From assembly GCA_964392945.1 (NCBI GenBank), contig CAYMSH010000189.1, positions 1 to 12,070 of the forward strand: DNA of 12,070 nt, in the 5' to 3' direction. This document shows, piece by piece, positions 6,179-12,070 of the stretch. The position numbers and the translations under genes were made by a program. The notes beneath the pieces were generated by a model. It did not search any database. It saw nothing but the letters and a program-made list of their open reading frames with translations, and was not told the DNA's origin. This stretch comes from BS750m-G57 sp964392945 (GTDB taxonomy: Bacteria; Planctomycetota; Phycisphaerae; SM23-33). How positions within the stretch are numbered: position 1 is the stretch's first letter; the number at the start of each line of letters is the position of its first letter.

Positions 6179-7970
6179 CGATCTTCTCTTTAGCGGCTTC
6201 TTTTTCCGGATCCGGTTTCGCTTCTTCGGTCTTCTTTGAATCCTTCGCTGTCGACTCGTCCTTCTTGTCTCCGCCGGACTTCAAATAGCCGTAACGTTTC
6301 TGGAGTCGATCGTATCCGAAAGGCGTCTTCCGTTCGGAGAGTTTTCCGCCGGCGTCGACGTTCAGCATGCCGAGACTGGCCAGGAACTGGAGCCTCGTGA
6401 TGGTGTAGTTCACCAGAGAACTCGTCAGACCGTTCAGCGAGTTGTTCAGGGCGTCCTCGGCCTCCAGCACGTCTCGGGTTGTGGCCTGGCCCTGTTTACG
6501 CTGTATCGCGATCAGTGTTGTTCTGCGTTTGGCGATCTCCACGCTCTTCTCCTGCAGTTTGAAACTCCGACCGGACTGCGTCAGCGAGCGGAAGGAGTTT
6601 CTCACGTTCAGGGCCGCTGTGTCCTCGGCCTCTTCAAGACTGCGTTCCGATCGGCTTCTTGCGATTATCGCATTGCGGTAGGCGTCGCGATTGGCTGTTT
6701 GGTCGAGGTTGTAATTCAGCACCAGCTTGGCGCTTCGGGTGTGATGGTGCGTTTGTATCCGGCCCGGCTGGGCGCGATCCGTACCCGGCGCCGAAGCCTT
6801 GAGCTCCAGATCGAGCTGCGGATTGAAATTATCGGCCGCGATCTCGACATCCTTGTCGGCGTCGCGACTGGCGGCCCGGGCTCGCAACAGTGCGGTGTCG
6901 GTGACCAGAGAGGTGCTCGTGGCGGTGCGTTCGACAAAGGGCAGCGGCTGGGGGCCTTTGCTGTTAAGCCTCCTCAGGGCGCCGGGATAGTCGAGTGTCA
7001 GATCCTCTGAAATAGGAAGCCCCAGGGTGATCTTGAAGTTGTCCAGTGCGTTGGAGAACGCCAGAATAGTCAACTCCAGAGCTATCTGCGCATTGAGAAG
7101 ATCCTGCTCGGCCTGGTCTTCCTGGGCCCTGGTCAGTTGACCGCCTTTGACCATAGCCTGGGTCACGAGATACGCCGTTCGGAGTCGATCTATGTTGGTG
7201 CGACTGTTTTGGAGTCGGTCTTTGAGCGTTAGAACGCCATAGTACTTCTCCATAATGTCCACAGCGAAGGTCTGCCTGAATCGATCGAACTCGTAGACGT
7301 CGATCAGGAAATCTCTCTCCAGACGATGCTGCGGTTCAAACGCCAGATCCCTCCAGGCTCCTCGAAGCAACGGCTGGGTGAACCCGCCTTCGACGAGAGA
7401 ACCTGCTTGTGAGTCCGAGAGGCCCAGGAAGTTCGTCGCGAAGTCCAGCGAGGCGCCGAGAGTCAGGAGTCCGCCTCCGACCAGCCGGCGGGTGAGGGAG
7501 TAGTTGCCGTCACCGTTGATATACCTGTTGGTGCTGTCGGCTCCGCCCTCGGGGGCGCCCCTGTTCGTGCGTATCATCTCGCCGGTGGAATTCACCTCGC
7601 CGGCCGGAAGAACAGTCTCCCACCCGCGAGAGGCGTTGGCCAGCGCCAGTGCCGAACTGTATAGAGCCTCTTTCCTGCTTTGAAACGCCCTGCTGTTCTT
7701 GAACGCCACTTTCAGCGCATCTTCGAGAGACAACACATCCACGTCGCTGTCGGTCTCGTCTTTGGCTTTCTTGAGGTAGCTGTCGCAGTCGACGGGATTA
7801 TATGCTATGTCGAACCGGTAGCCTTTGCCCAGAGCCGACGCCTGCCCCTCGGAAATGGCGCCGTAGGCGTCGCGATCGGCCCATTTGGCGTACCACGCCG
7901 GAGTGCATCCGGAGCCCAGGCAGCCCAACATCGCCAGCGCGGCGATCAACAAGCCAATATTACGTGACAT
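6168..7970 (-). CDS. TolC-like outer membrane efflux lipoprotein (600 aa)
   Basis: This is an outer-membrane factor that would form the exit duct of the tripartite system. I chose the ATG at 7970 because GGAG lies 6 nt upstream and the product then begins with a lipoprotein signal (MSRNIGLLIA..., lipobox-like GSGC with Cys22). A longer in-frame reading from 8015 adds 15 residues ahead of the signal and is unlikely. Two OEP repeats are visible: LSLEDALKVAFKNSRAFQSR (81-100) opens the first, and the second spans about 350-540 with long helices at 430-485 and 497-535. Turn sequences such as GGGLLTLGASLDF (165-177) and LELKASAP/LVLNYNLDQ fit outer-membrane beta strands. A strongly charged Lys/Glu/Asp tail fills residues 566-600. 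It is the first gene of the efflux operon and overlaps the adaptor gene by 11 bp (ATGAAAAATAA). Confidence 0.93.
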   Translation of the reverse strand: MSRNIGLLIAALAMLGCLGSGCTPAWYAKWADRDAYGAISEGQASALGKGYRFDIAYNPVDCDSYLKKAKDETDSDVDVLSLEDALKVAFKNSRAFQSRKEALYSSALALANASRGWETVLPAGEVNSTGEMIRTNRGAPEGGADSTNRYINGDGNYSLTRRLVGGGLLTLGASLDFATNFLGLSDSQAGSLVEGGFTQPLLRGAWRDLAFEPQHRLERDFLIDVYEFDRFRQTFAVDIMEKYYGVLTLKDRLQNSRTNIDRLRTAYLVTQAMVKGGQLTRAQEDQAEQDLLNAQIALELTILAFSNALDNFKITLGLPISEDLTLDYPGALRRLNSKGPQPLPFVERTATSTSLVTDTALLRARAASRDADKDVEIAADNFNPQLDLELKASAPGTDRAQPGRIQTHHHTRSAKLVLNYNLDQTANRDAYRNAIIARSRSERSLEEAEDTAALNVRNSFRSLTQSGRSFKLQEKSVEIAKRRTTLIAIQRKQGQATTRDVLEAEDALNNSLNGLTSSLVNYTITRLQFLASLGMLNVDAGGKLSERKTPFGYDRLQKRYGYLKSGGDKKDESTAKDSKKTEEAKPDPEKEAAKEKIDEK

Positions 7971-8013
7971 CCGTATCTCCGGTAAAACCGCTTCTGCGCA
8001 TATATCGGCCGCC

Positions 8014-8044
8014 ATTTTACGTCAGGCGGGTCGATTCCGGTTAA
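8014..8044 (-). promoter_or_regulatory. Alternative weak promoter close to the efflux operon
   Basis: Read on the minus strand, TTAACC (8044-8039) and TAAAAT (8019-8014) are separated by 19 bp. The -10 matches consensus at five of six positions, but the -35 is weak and the spacer is longer than ideal. Transcription from here would give a leader of about 37 nt before the ATG at 7970. It is listed as an alternative or second promoter to the one at 8183-8227. Confidence 0.25.
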
Positions 8045-8182
8045 TCCTCATCCACACTATTTCACACGCCAAGCCGATATCCAACAGGAAATTATCCGTT
8101 CGGATTTCGATCCGCCGCACCGAACCGCTCACGTCTTCAGCGACAGGACCGACTTCTGTGGGCCAGAGCCCAAGCGGGCCTG

Positions 8183-8227
8183 ACGACAGCTTGTCGTAAG
8201 TATGTCAAAGCGGCCGCCAATTGTCAA
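8183..8227 (-). promoter_or_regulatory. Candidate sigma70 promoter and palindromic operator for the efflux operon
   Basis: On the minus strand a perfect TTGACA (8227-8222) is followed after 17 bp by CATACT (8204-8199, four of six consensus). Directly after it, over the predicted start point near 8192, is the perfect inverted repeat ACGACA-AGC-TGTCGT (8197-8183). That arrangement is what a repressor-controlled promoter looks like. It would give a leader of about 220 nt before the TolC-like start at 7970; I see no gene in that leader (7971-8182). The palindrome could instead be a leader hairpin. The TTGACA overlaps the stop codon of the sigma-factor remnant. Confidence 0.45.
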
Positions 8228-8415
8228 TGTTTTACCGCGTATCGGCCGCTTTGGACCCGGCGTCCGGCGATAGTCTCATCCGGGGCCGAGGCGCATCCAC
8301 GCAATGGCCTTTCATACCGGCGCACAACCACTTCGAACGGCGAAGTCTTTCCGGCCTGCACCTGCTTGACCGCCTTGTCAACGGCCGCAGCATCGATATT
8401 ACTGTCATAACTCAT
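8224..8415 (-). pseudogene. Truncated ECF sigma factor remnant (N-terminal 63 codons)
   Basis: From ATG 8415 the frame reads MSYDSNIDAAAVDKAVKQVQ, then residues resembling the start of sigma region 2: QAGKTSPFEVVVRRYERPLRG. This matches the common ECF sigma opening pattern (VQAGDxxAFExLVRRYxRPLRxWL). After RPLRG the similarity collapses: the expected W-L-A and the rest of regions 2 and 4 are missing, and a stop comes at 8224. Reading on in other frames through 8016 gives no sigma-like sequence, so the gene seems deleted rather than only frameshifted. The open frame extends upstream to 8637, but that part has no sigma-like features. The ribosome binding site is weak (GGGTAAGAAG). It lies downstream of the metallo-beta-lactamase-fold gene, on the same strand. 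It could alternatively be an unrelated small ORF. Confidence 0.45.
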
Positions 8416-8633
8416 CTTCTTACCCGATATGGCAGTTGTTTTGTAAGGGTTACCCCTGTGCGGAAAAAACTCCTCAAATTCACGATAAAGGAATGACCGA
8501 TGCTCTGCCGGAACACAATCGTGAACCACTCCGTAAAAACAGGCGATGAAGCGATGGAACACGACCCCGCCATTACAATGTGGAGTTAGAATACAAATAA
8601 AGTAGCCTGTCCCCTTTTTTGTCAGTCGTATGG
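8416..8633. other. Intergenic remnant region without an intact gene
   Basis: About 220 bp separate the sigma-factor remnant from the metallo-beta-lactamase-fold gene. Both strands contain only short or uncharacteristic open frames. The only notable element is the polypyrimidine-ended tag at 8601-8620. With the sigma remnant next to it, the region looks like decayed or rearranged sequence. Confidence 0.4.
8601..8620. repeat. Dispersed-repeat-like tag (single copy in this window)
   Basis: The 20-mer AGTAGCCTGTCCCCTTTTTT sits 13 bp past the stop codon of the minus-strand metallo-beta-lactamase-fold gene. From memory, near-identical strings (GGGGACAGGCTACTTT on the other strand) recur in many environmental bacterial genomes, often near REP-associated Y1-type transposase genes. 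Only one copy is present here and no transposase is visible, so the repeat nature is recalled, not shown. It is not a terminator for the upstream gene, because the homopolymer is A-rich in that direction and no stem precedes it. Confidence 0.35.
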
Positions 8634-9497
8634 TCAATCGTCTTCGATATACTTGCGGCTCATCAGGAACGTCACGCGCTTGGCGACGTCTTTCGGCAGC
8701 GATTTCTTCAGCAGTTTGCGGGCCTCGGACATGTTCGTACGTCGGGTGACGTGCACTATTACGATGTGCTCGTTCTGCATTCCGTCAAGCAGTTTCGGAA
8801 GATCGCCGACGTGTATGTGGCGGCCTTCTTTGGCGCGGGTTGTGTGTTCGATGTCGAAAAACGTGCATTCGACCAGCAGGACCTTCGCGCCGGCGACGTG
8901 GGGCAGCGATGCGTAGTCGGCCAGGCCCGTATCGCCGAGATACGCCACGTGCGGTATCTCGATACGGGTTGTGATCTCAACGCCCTTGTCCTTCAGCTCG
9001 ACAAGCTGCGGACCTTCCAGACCGAGGAATTCAGGCTTGAGCTTACGGCGGACCTCGATAATCGAGTAGCCCAGTGAGCCTGGAATGTGCCGCGAAGCGA
9101 ACGCCCTGACCAGCAGGTCCCGCCTGAGCTGGTAGTCCTCGCCGTCGCGCATGCCGACAAATTCGCACGGCGGGACGTGGCCTTCGACGCGGCCCCAGGC
9201 ACTCATCAGTGCTTGGAGCGGCTGGACCAGATTGGCCGGAACGAGCGCCTTGCCGTTCGACATGCCCTGGAAGTCGCGCTGGGCAAAGTAGTAAGGGATG
9301 CCCGCGACATGATCGGCGTGACCGTGGGTCAGCAGAACGTGGTTTACGGTAAGAGCCTCACGAGGGCATTTTCCAATATCGAAAACGCAGTCGAATTCCG
9401 GCGCGACTATAACGCTTTCCTCGCCGGCGACGCTGTAGCCGGCGATGGAGAAATCATCGTACTGCAGTTGTGAAAGTCTATAAGGTCGAATCTTCAT
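8634..9497 (-). CDS. Ribonuclease Z-like metallo-beta-lactamase-fold hydrolase (287 aa)
   Basis: This is a cytoplasmic zinc hydrolase of the metallo-beta-lactamase superfamily. Motifs: THGHADH (H58, H60, D62, H63), SRHIPGSLGYSI (H137), AYLGDTGLAD (D189) and VHVTRRTN (H249), in the order and spacing of RNase Z/ElaC relatives. GYSI, the LLVECTF strand and HIHVGDLPKLL also fit that group. Length is close to bacterial RNase Z (about 300 aa), but the usual LTHFSxRY ending is altered, so tRNA 3' processing is not assured; another phosphodiesterase role is possible. The frame is open upstream to 9638, but the ATG at 9497 is chosen because AGGG lies 7 nt ahead, a promoter maps at 9535-9563, and the extra residues lack similarity to the fold. 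It is probably monocistronic. Confidence 0.88.
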   Translation of the reverse strand: MKIRPYRLSQLQYDDFSIAGYSVAGEESVIVAPEFDCVFDIGKCPREALTVNHVLLTHGHADHVAGIPYYFAQRDFQGMSNGKALVPANLVQPLQALMSAWGRVEGHVPPCEFVGMRDGEDYQLRRDLLVRAFASRHIPGSLGYSIIEVRRKLKPEFLGLEGPQLVELKDKGVEITTRIEIPHVAYLGDTGLADYASLPHVAGAKVLLVECTFFDIEHTTRAKEGRHIHVGDLPKLLDGMQNEHIVIVHVTRRTNMSEARKLLKKSLPKDVAKRVTFLMSRKYIEDD

Positions 9498-9534
9498 AAC
9501 GGAACCCTGACGGCGGTAGGACATCGAATTGCAC

Positions 9535-9563
9535 ATGGTATGGAACAGACCGCCCCCGGTCAA
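9535..9563 (-). promoter_or_regulatory. Candidate sigma70 promoter of the metallo-beta-lactamase-fold gene
   Basis: On the minus strand TTGACC (9563-9558) and TACCAT (9540-9535) are separated by exactly 17 bp, matching consensus at five and four of six positions. Transcription would begin near 9528, giving a leader of about 30 nt. This supports the ATG at 9497 as the true start. Confidence 0.5.
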
Positions 9564-9611
9564 GATTTTCGAACGTTTAGGCTCCTCTTCGTGCGCGACA
9601 TCAAAAGGCGA

Positions 9612-9812
9612 CGATGGCTTTTTGCCACGGATCAACACGGGTCAACACGGATACGGCAACGGCGAAGGAAATGTTACGGCAACCGGCGAGCCCCACAACG
9701 GCATCGTGTGGTTCATGAACTTCCGATCAATCCGTCATGGCCCCAAAAGCCGTTGCCGTAGCCGCCTTTCCACCCGTGTTCATCTGTGTTCATCCGTGGC
9801 TAAAAGCCATCG
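9612..9812. repeat. Large imperfect inverted repeat with 10-nt phased units
   Basis: The left arm (9612-9663) and right arm (9749-9812) are reverse complements over about 50 bp, apart from a roughly 12-bp insertion in the right arm and scattered mismatches. Shared segments include CGATGGCTTTT, GCCACGGAT and the inner ends TACGGCAACGGC / GCCGTTGCCGTA. Each arm holds three tandem 10-nt units like CACGGATCAA, CACGGGTCAA, CACGGAT. The 85-bp centre contains a further TACGGCAAC copy and a small CCACA...TGTGG stem. From memory, CACGGATGAACACGGAT-type strings are widely dispersed in environmental bacterial genomes. No gene is visible in the whole 9498-9841 gap, so this is probably a non-autonomous element or a transcript hairpin. 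Confidence 0.6.
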
Positions 9813-9841
9813 CCACGTTCTGGTTCCCCCGAGCCTCACGG

Positions 9842-10258
9842 CTATGTCTGGTTCATCGTGTCGAGTCTCTGCTGGGCTTGCTTTGCGGGCTTGGAGTCCG
9901 GGAAACGCTGGATTACGCTTACGTACGCCTGCCTGGCCAGATCGTCTTGCTGGAGTTTCTCGCGGCAGAAGCCCAGCCAGAACGTGGATTCGGCGGTATG
10001 CTCGATGTCTCCGGCTCTATCGAATTGAACCGAAACGGCCTGGAGCTTGATCTCCGCGGCGGCGTATTCAAGCTCGTCGATAAGCTTCAGGGCGGTGCGG
10101 TAGGCTTTCATGGCGCCGACGGTGCTGCGCTGAATCGGAGCCGTCGATGGCTGGCTGCTGGTGTCACGCTTGGGAAACGGATCCCTCATCATTGAGCATC
10201 CGCCGAGAAACGCCGCAACGAGAAACACCAACAGGAATGTCGGGACTCTAGATGACAC
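9842..10258 (-). CDS. TPR-type lipoprotein, YbgF/BamD-like repeat (138 aa)
   Basis: The start is GTG at 10258, supported by GGAG 6 nt upstream. The signal is a clear lipoprotein type: hydrophobic run 7-18 and lipobox LGGC with Cys21. After a Pro/Ser/Thr linker, residues 50-135 are helical. The segment AESTFWLGFCREKLQQDDLA followed by RQAYVSVIQRFPDSKPAKQA is a typical tetratricopeptide unit of the YbgF/BamD type, with a weaker helical pair (AYRTALKLIDELEYAAAEIK) before it. It probably scaffolds a protein complex at the outer or inner membrane. At 138 aa it is too short to be a full BamD or CpoB. It overlaps the preceding coiled-coil membrane gene by 11 bp and ends the sigma-factor operon. The specific partner is unknown. 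Confidence 0.82.
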   Translation of the reverse strand: MSSRVPTFLLVFLVAAFLGGCSMMRDPFPKRDTSSQPSTAPIQRSTVGAMKAYRTALKLIDELEYAAAEIKLQAVSVQFDRAGDIEHTAESTFWLGFCREKLQQDDLARQAYVSVIQRFPDSKPAKQAQQRLDTMNQT

Positions 10259-11381
10259 GTTGGGCTCCGGTCAGTATAAGTTTGGTCTCGAACAGCCAGT
10301 CCTGGGTCGCCGCATCCGTGGCCGCAGCGCCCAGGGTCGCATCGAGCGACGCTATCAGATCGCCCCTGCCCAGCTGCGCCACGTAGGTTCGCACTGCGCT
10401 TTGATCGGCGGGGTTCAACAGCCCCAGTCGGGTCAGCACGACTTCGGCGCGACCCAGCAGTTTTCGATCGGCGTCGTTGCGGGCTCCTCGCTGCAGTGCG
10501 ACGCATCGCTTGAGTAGCGATCTGTTCTTGATCGCCTCCTGCAACGCGATCAGCCCTTTGCGATTCGGAGCCGCGGCCGCCAGGTACACGCGCCGTATCT
10601 GGTCCAGTGCGGCTTTGTTGCTCGCCTTGAGCGAGGCCAGTGCGAGTTTGACCTTGTCGCGATCGGTGTTGGCGGTTCTGAACGTGATTCGCTGGCGGCG
10701 CATTTCTTCGACGGCCACGGCCAGGCGGGTCTTGAGTCTCCTGACTTCATCGGCGTCGGCTGGGGTCTTGACCCCGGCGGCTTTCGCTTCGGCCAGTTCC
10801 TTCCTTGCCGCCAGCAGTTGCTCGTTGGCCAGACCGGCGGATTTCTCGCTCTTGGCCAGTTGCGACGACAGCTTGGACTCCATGGTTTTCCATTCGGCCC
10901 GATCGGCGGCGAACTTATCGCCCTGCCTGGTCAGTTCGTCACGGAGCGCCTTTATCGCCAGATCGTGATTGTGCTTCTGGGCCAATGTAGCGGCCAGGGC
11001 CTCGGACAGCATGTTGCGAGCTTCGGCGGTCTCGGCGCGAGCCGTTGCGAGTTGGCCGGCCAGGTCAACGGGACGACTCTCCGGCGCGACGCGGGCTTGC
11101 TGCTCATACGCCGCCGGCACGTCGGCGTATTTCGGGGCCTCGATACTTTCAAGGAACAGCACCCCGGCCGCCAGCAGAACCGCCGCGGCTATGCCTACAG
11201 GGGCCCATCTCAGAACACGACTCGGCCTGGCTCGCCTGGCGACGGGCTGGGGGCTGGGAGCCGATCGATGCGAAGCTGGAGACGACAGATCCCTGGCCGC
11301 CTGCTCGGCGGCCTGGGCGGCGCCCCACTGCCTCAGCAGATCGTCAGCACGTCGGCGGGTTGTGTCGTTCTGATCGTTCAT
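10248..11381 (-). CDS. Single-pass membrane protein with periplasmic coiled coil, in the anti-sigma position (377 aa)
   Basis: Residues 1-58 form a hydrophilic, Arg/Ala/Pro-rich cytoplasmic segment (ADDLLRQWGAAQAAEQAARD), 59-77 is one transmembrane helix, and about 107-262 is an Ala/Glu/Lys-rich coiled coil. A helical C-terminal domain spans about 262-377 and ends WLFETKLILTGAQRVI. The gene follows the ECF sigma gene by 61 bp, the usual place for an anti-sigma factor, and topology (short cytoplasmic part, one TM, large periplasmic part) is compatible. However, no HxxxCxxC zinc anti-sigma motif is visible, and the cytoplasmic part is short and partly disordered. I recall similar C-terminal domains in planctomycete proteins of unknown function. 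Its end overlaps the TPR lipoprotein gene. An anti-sigma role is inference only; a structural envelope role is equally possible. Confidence 0.8.
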   Translation of the reverse strand: MNDQNDTTRRRADDLLRQWGAAQAAEQAARDLSSPASHRSAPSPQPVARRARPSRVLRWAPVGIAAAVLLAAGVLFLESIEAPKYADVPAAYEQQARVAPESRPVDLAGQLATARAETAEARNMLSEALAATLAQKHNHDLAIKALRDELTRQGDKFAADRAEWKTMESKLSSQLAKSEKSAGLANEQLLAARKELAEAKAAGVKTPADADEVRRLKTRLAVAVEEMRRQRITFRTANTDRDKVKLALASLKASNKAALDQIRRVYLAAAAPNRKGLIALQEAIKNRSLLKRCVALQRGARNDADRKLLGRAEVVLTRLGLLNPADQSAVRTYVAQLGRGDLIASLDATLGAAATDAATQDWLFETKLILTGAQRVI

Positions 11382-11383
11382 CG

Positions 11384-11446
11384 CTATATACCTGTATTCA
11401 ACAAACGGCGTTTTGCGCAGAAATCTCGAGATTCGGCGCCGCTCAT
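11384..11446 (-). CDS. Possible 20-codon coupled ORF between sigma factor and membrane protein
   Basis: ATG at 11446 overlaps the sigma stop in an ATGA arrangement, and AAGGGG lies 8 nt upstream, inside the end of the sigma gene. The frame encodes MSGAESRDFCAKRRLLNTGI and stops at TAG (11386-11384), two bases before the ATG of the membrane-protein gene, whose own ribosome binding site is weak. The arrangement suggests ribosomes could be handed from the sigma gene to the membrane-protein gene. No peptide family is recognised and the ORF may be accidental. Confidence 0.3.
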   Translation of the reverse strand: MSGAESRDFCAKRRLLNTGI

Positions 11447-12039
11447 TGCACTATCCCCTTTCCCTGCAAGCACCTGGCGATACGGTCTACGGCCTCGGCC
11501 AGGCGGCTGCGAACCGTCGATTCGGGCATATTGGCCTGGGCGGCGATCCCGCGCGTGGTCATTCCCAGCACGTATCTCATGCGGATCAGTTCGCCGGCCT
11601 GCAGATCGAGTTGCGAAACGCAGTCGGCGACGGCCGCATTCTCTTCGCGCTGCTCAGGACTGCCGGACGCTTCATCTGGAATCGCAAACATCGCGTCGGC
11701 CATCTCCGGATCGAAACAGTTCTCCCTGGCGCGACGCCGCCAGTACTTGCGGGCTACGTTGTGGGCTATCGCAGACAGCCAGGCGCCGAAGGGGCCTCTT
11801 TGCGAATCGAAACCGCCCAGGGCGCCGAACGCGTTTACGAACGTCTCCTGGGTCAAGTCGGCCGTAAGCGATCTGTCGAACCCGCTGCGACGGAAGTAGG
11901 CCGCTATCCTGCCGGCGTACATTTCATACAACCGGCTGCAGGCGTCCTCCCGGCCGGCCAGCGCCTGGGGGATAAGTTGTTGCTCTGTCTGTTCCACGCT
12001 GGCGACATTGTCAGCGAGAGGCGCCCCCCGCGTCAACAC
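11443..12039 (-). CDS. ECF-type RNA polymerase sigma-70 factor (198 aa)
   Basis: This cytoplasmic transcription initiation factor redirects RNA polymerase. Region 2 covers about residues 34-104, with RLYEMYAGRIAAYFRRSG, then DLTQETFVNAFGALGGFD, then GAWLSAIAHNVARKYWRRRAR (core binding and -10 recognition). Region 4 covers about 137-192, with VSQLDLQAGELIRMRYVLGM followed by the helix-turn-helix TTRGIAAQANMPESTVRSRLAEAVDRI. The length is standard for ECF factors. The longest frame uses GTG at 12039 without a clear ribosome binding site; a second GTG at 11997 (residue 15) is also possible. It heads an operon with a coiled-coil membrane protein and a TPR lipoprotein. Its target promoters cannot be read here; self-regulation is common in the family but I see no ECF-type GAAC motif in the 31 bp upstream. 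Confidence 0.93.
   Translation of the reverse strand: MLTRGAPLADNVASVEQTEQQLIPQALAGREDACSRLYEMYAGRIAAYFRRSGFDRSLTADLTQETFVNAFGALGGFDSQRGPFGAWLSAIAHNVARKYWRRRARENCFDPEMADAMFAIPDEASGSPEQREENAAVADCVSQLDLQAGELIRMRYVLGMTTRGIAAQANMPESTVRSRLAEAVDRIARCLQGKGIVQ
12007..12036 (-). promoter_or_regulatory. Promoter-like elements overlapping the sigma gene start
   Basis: On the minus strand TTGACG (12036-12031) and GACAAT (12012-12007) are 18 bp apart, five and four of six consensus matches. They lie inside the longest reading of the sigma gene. If real, transcription would begin near 12000, almost at the alternative GTG at 11997, implying a leaderless or shorter sigma protein. The AT-rich stretch at 12040-12070 could hold the true promoter instead. 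Confidence 0.25.
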
Positions 12040-12070
12040 CCAACGAATAATCGCAATAAAAATTTATTAT

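Noticed and set aside
8202..8208. Second TTGACA (8208-8203, minus strand) as the -35 of the efflux promoter
   Set aside because: A -10 placed 17 bp downstream would read CGTCAG, which is not -10-like; the upstream TTGACA at 8227-8222 pairs better with CATACT.
8416..8637. N-terminal extension of the sigma-remnant frame up to 8637
   Set aside because: The extra 74 residues show no similarity to sigma factors, run through the dispersed-type 20-mer, and lie upstream of a better start at 8415.
9498..9638. N-terminal extension of the metallo-beta-lactamase-fold protein
   Set aside because: It lies upstream of a good promoter and ribosome binding site, and its residues do not fit the fold.
9612..9663. 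CRISPR-like array from the phased CACGGAT units
   Set aside because: The units are 10 nt, contiguous and without spacers, and no cas gene is present.
9797..9809. TGGCT-AAA-AGCCA hairpin as a terminator of the sigma operon
   Set aside because: The stem is only 5 bp and no T-run follows on the minus strand; it is better explained as part of the larger inverted repeat.
10818..11867. Plus-strand open frame of 349 codons opposite the sigma and coiled-coil genes
   Set aside because: It runs across two well-supported minus-strand genes and their gap, and its product is Arg/Ser/Pro-rich without any motif.

Overview
The window most resembles a Planctomycetota chromosome, probably Phycisphaerae or a relative. 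This is inferred from four things: moderately high GC, a YmdB-type phosphoesterase with a GDH variant motif, long lipoprotein-type efflux components, and an ECF sigma factor followed by a single-pass coiled-coil membrane protein. No tRNA, rRNA, CRISPR array, integrase or intact transposase is visible. Genes are dense and in short operons, with little sign of recent transfer except in the 8.0-8.63 kb and 9.5-9.84 kb gaps.

Layout. (1) At the left edge is the 5' part of a small four-cysteine (zinc-ribbon-like) protein on the minus strand. It is divergent from a plus-strand pair: a TIGR00282/YmdB-family metallophosphoesterase (440-1246) and an exported protein of unknown family (1283-2155). (2) Converging on that pair, only 20 bp away, is a tightly packed minus-strand operon read from 7970 down to 2176: TolC-like outer-membrane lipoprotein, HlyD/MacA-like adaptor, LolD/MacB-type ATPase and MacB/FtsX-type permease. 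Its cistrons overlap or abut (11 bp overlap, 0 bp gap, 8 bp overlap). Together they would form a tripartite ABC efflux or secretion machine spanning both membranes. (3) Upstream of it, 7971-8633 holds a candidate sigma70 promoter with a palindrome over the predicted start point, the N-terminal remnant of a second ECF sigma factor, and a short dispersed-repeat-like tag. (4) A ribonuclease Z-like metallo-beta-lactamase-fold protein (8634-9497) has its own promoter. (5) 9498-9841 is non-coding and dominated by a large imperfect inverted repeat with 10-nt phased units. (6) At the right edge is a minus-strand operon read from about 12039 to 9842: ECF sigma factor, possible 20-codon coupled ORF, coiled-coil single-pass membrane protein, TPR lipoprotein.

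How the genes may work together. The efflux operon is a self-contained MacAB-TolC-like unit, with substrate unknown. The right-hand operon looks like a sigma factor co-expressed with two envelope proteins. The membrane protein sits where an anti-sigma factor usually does but has no visible zinc anti-sigma motif, so a new type of envelope-linked regulator is possible but unproven. I see no obviously novel defence or mobile system. The best leads are the sigma/coiled-coil/TPR operon, the helical insertion in the adaptor, the palindromic promoter of the efflux operon and the inverted-repeat element.
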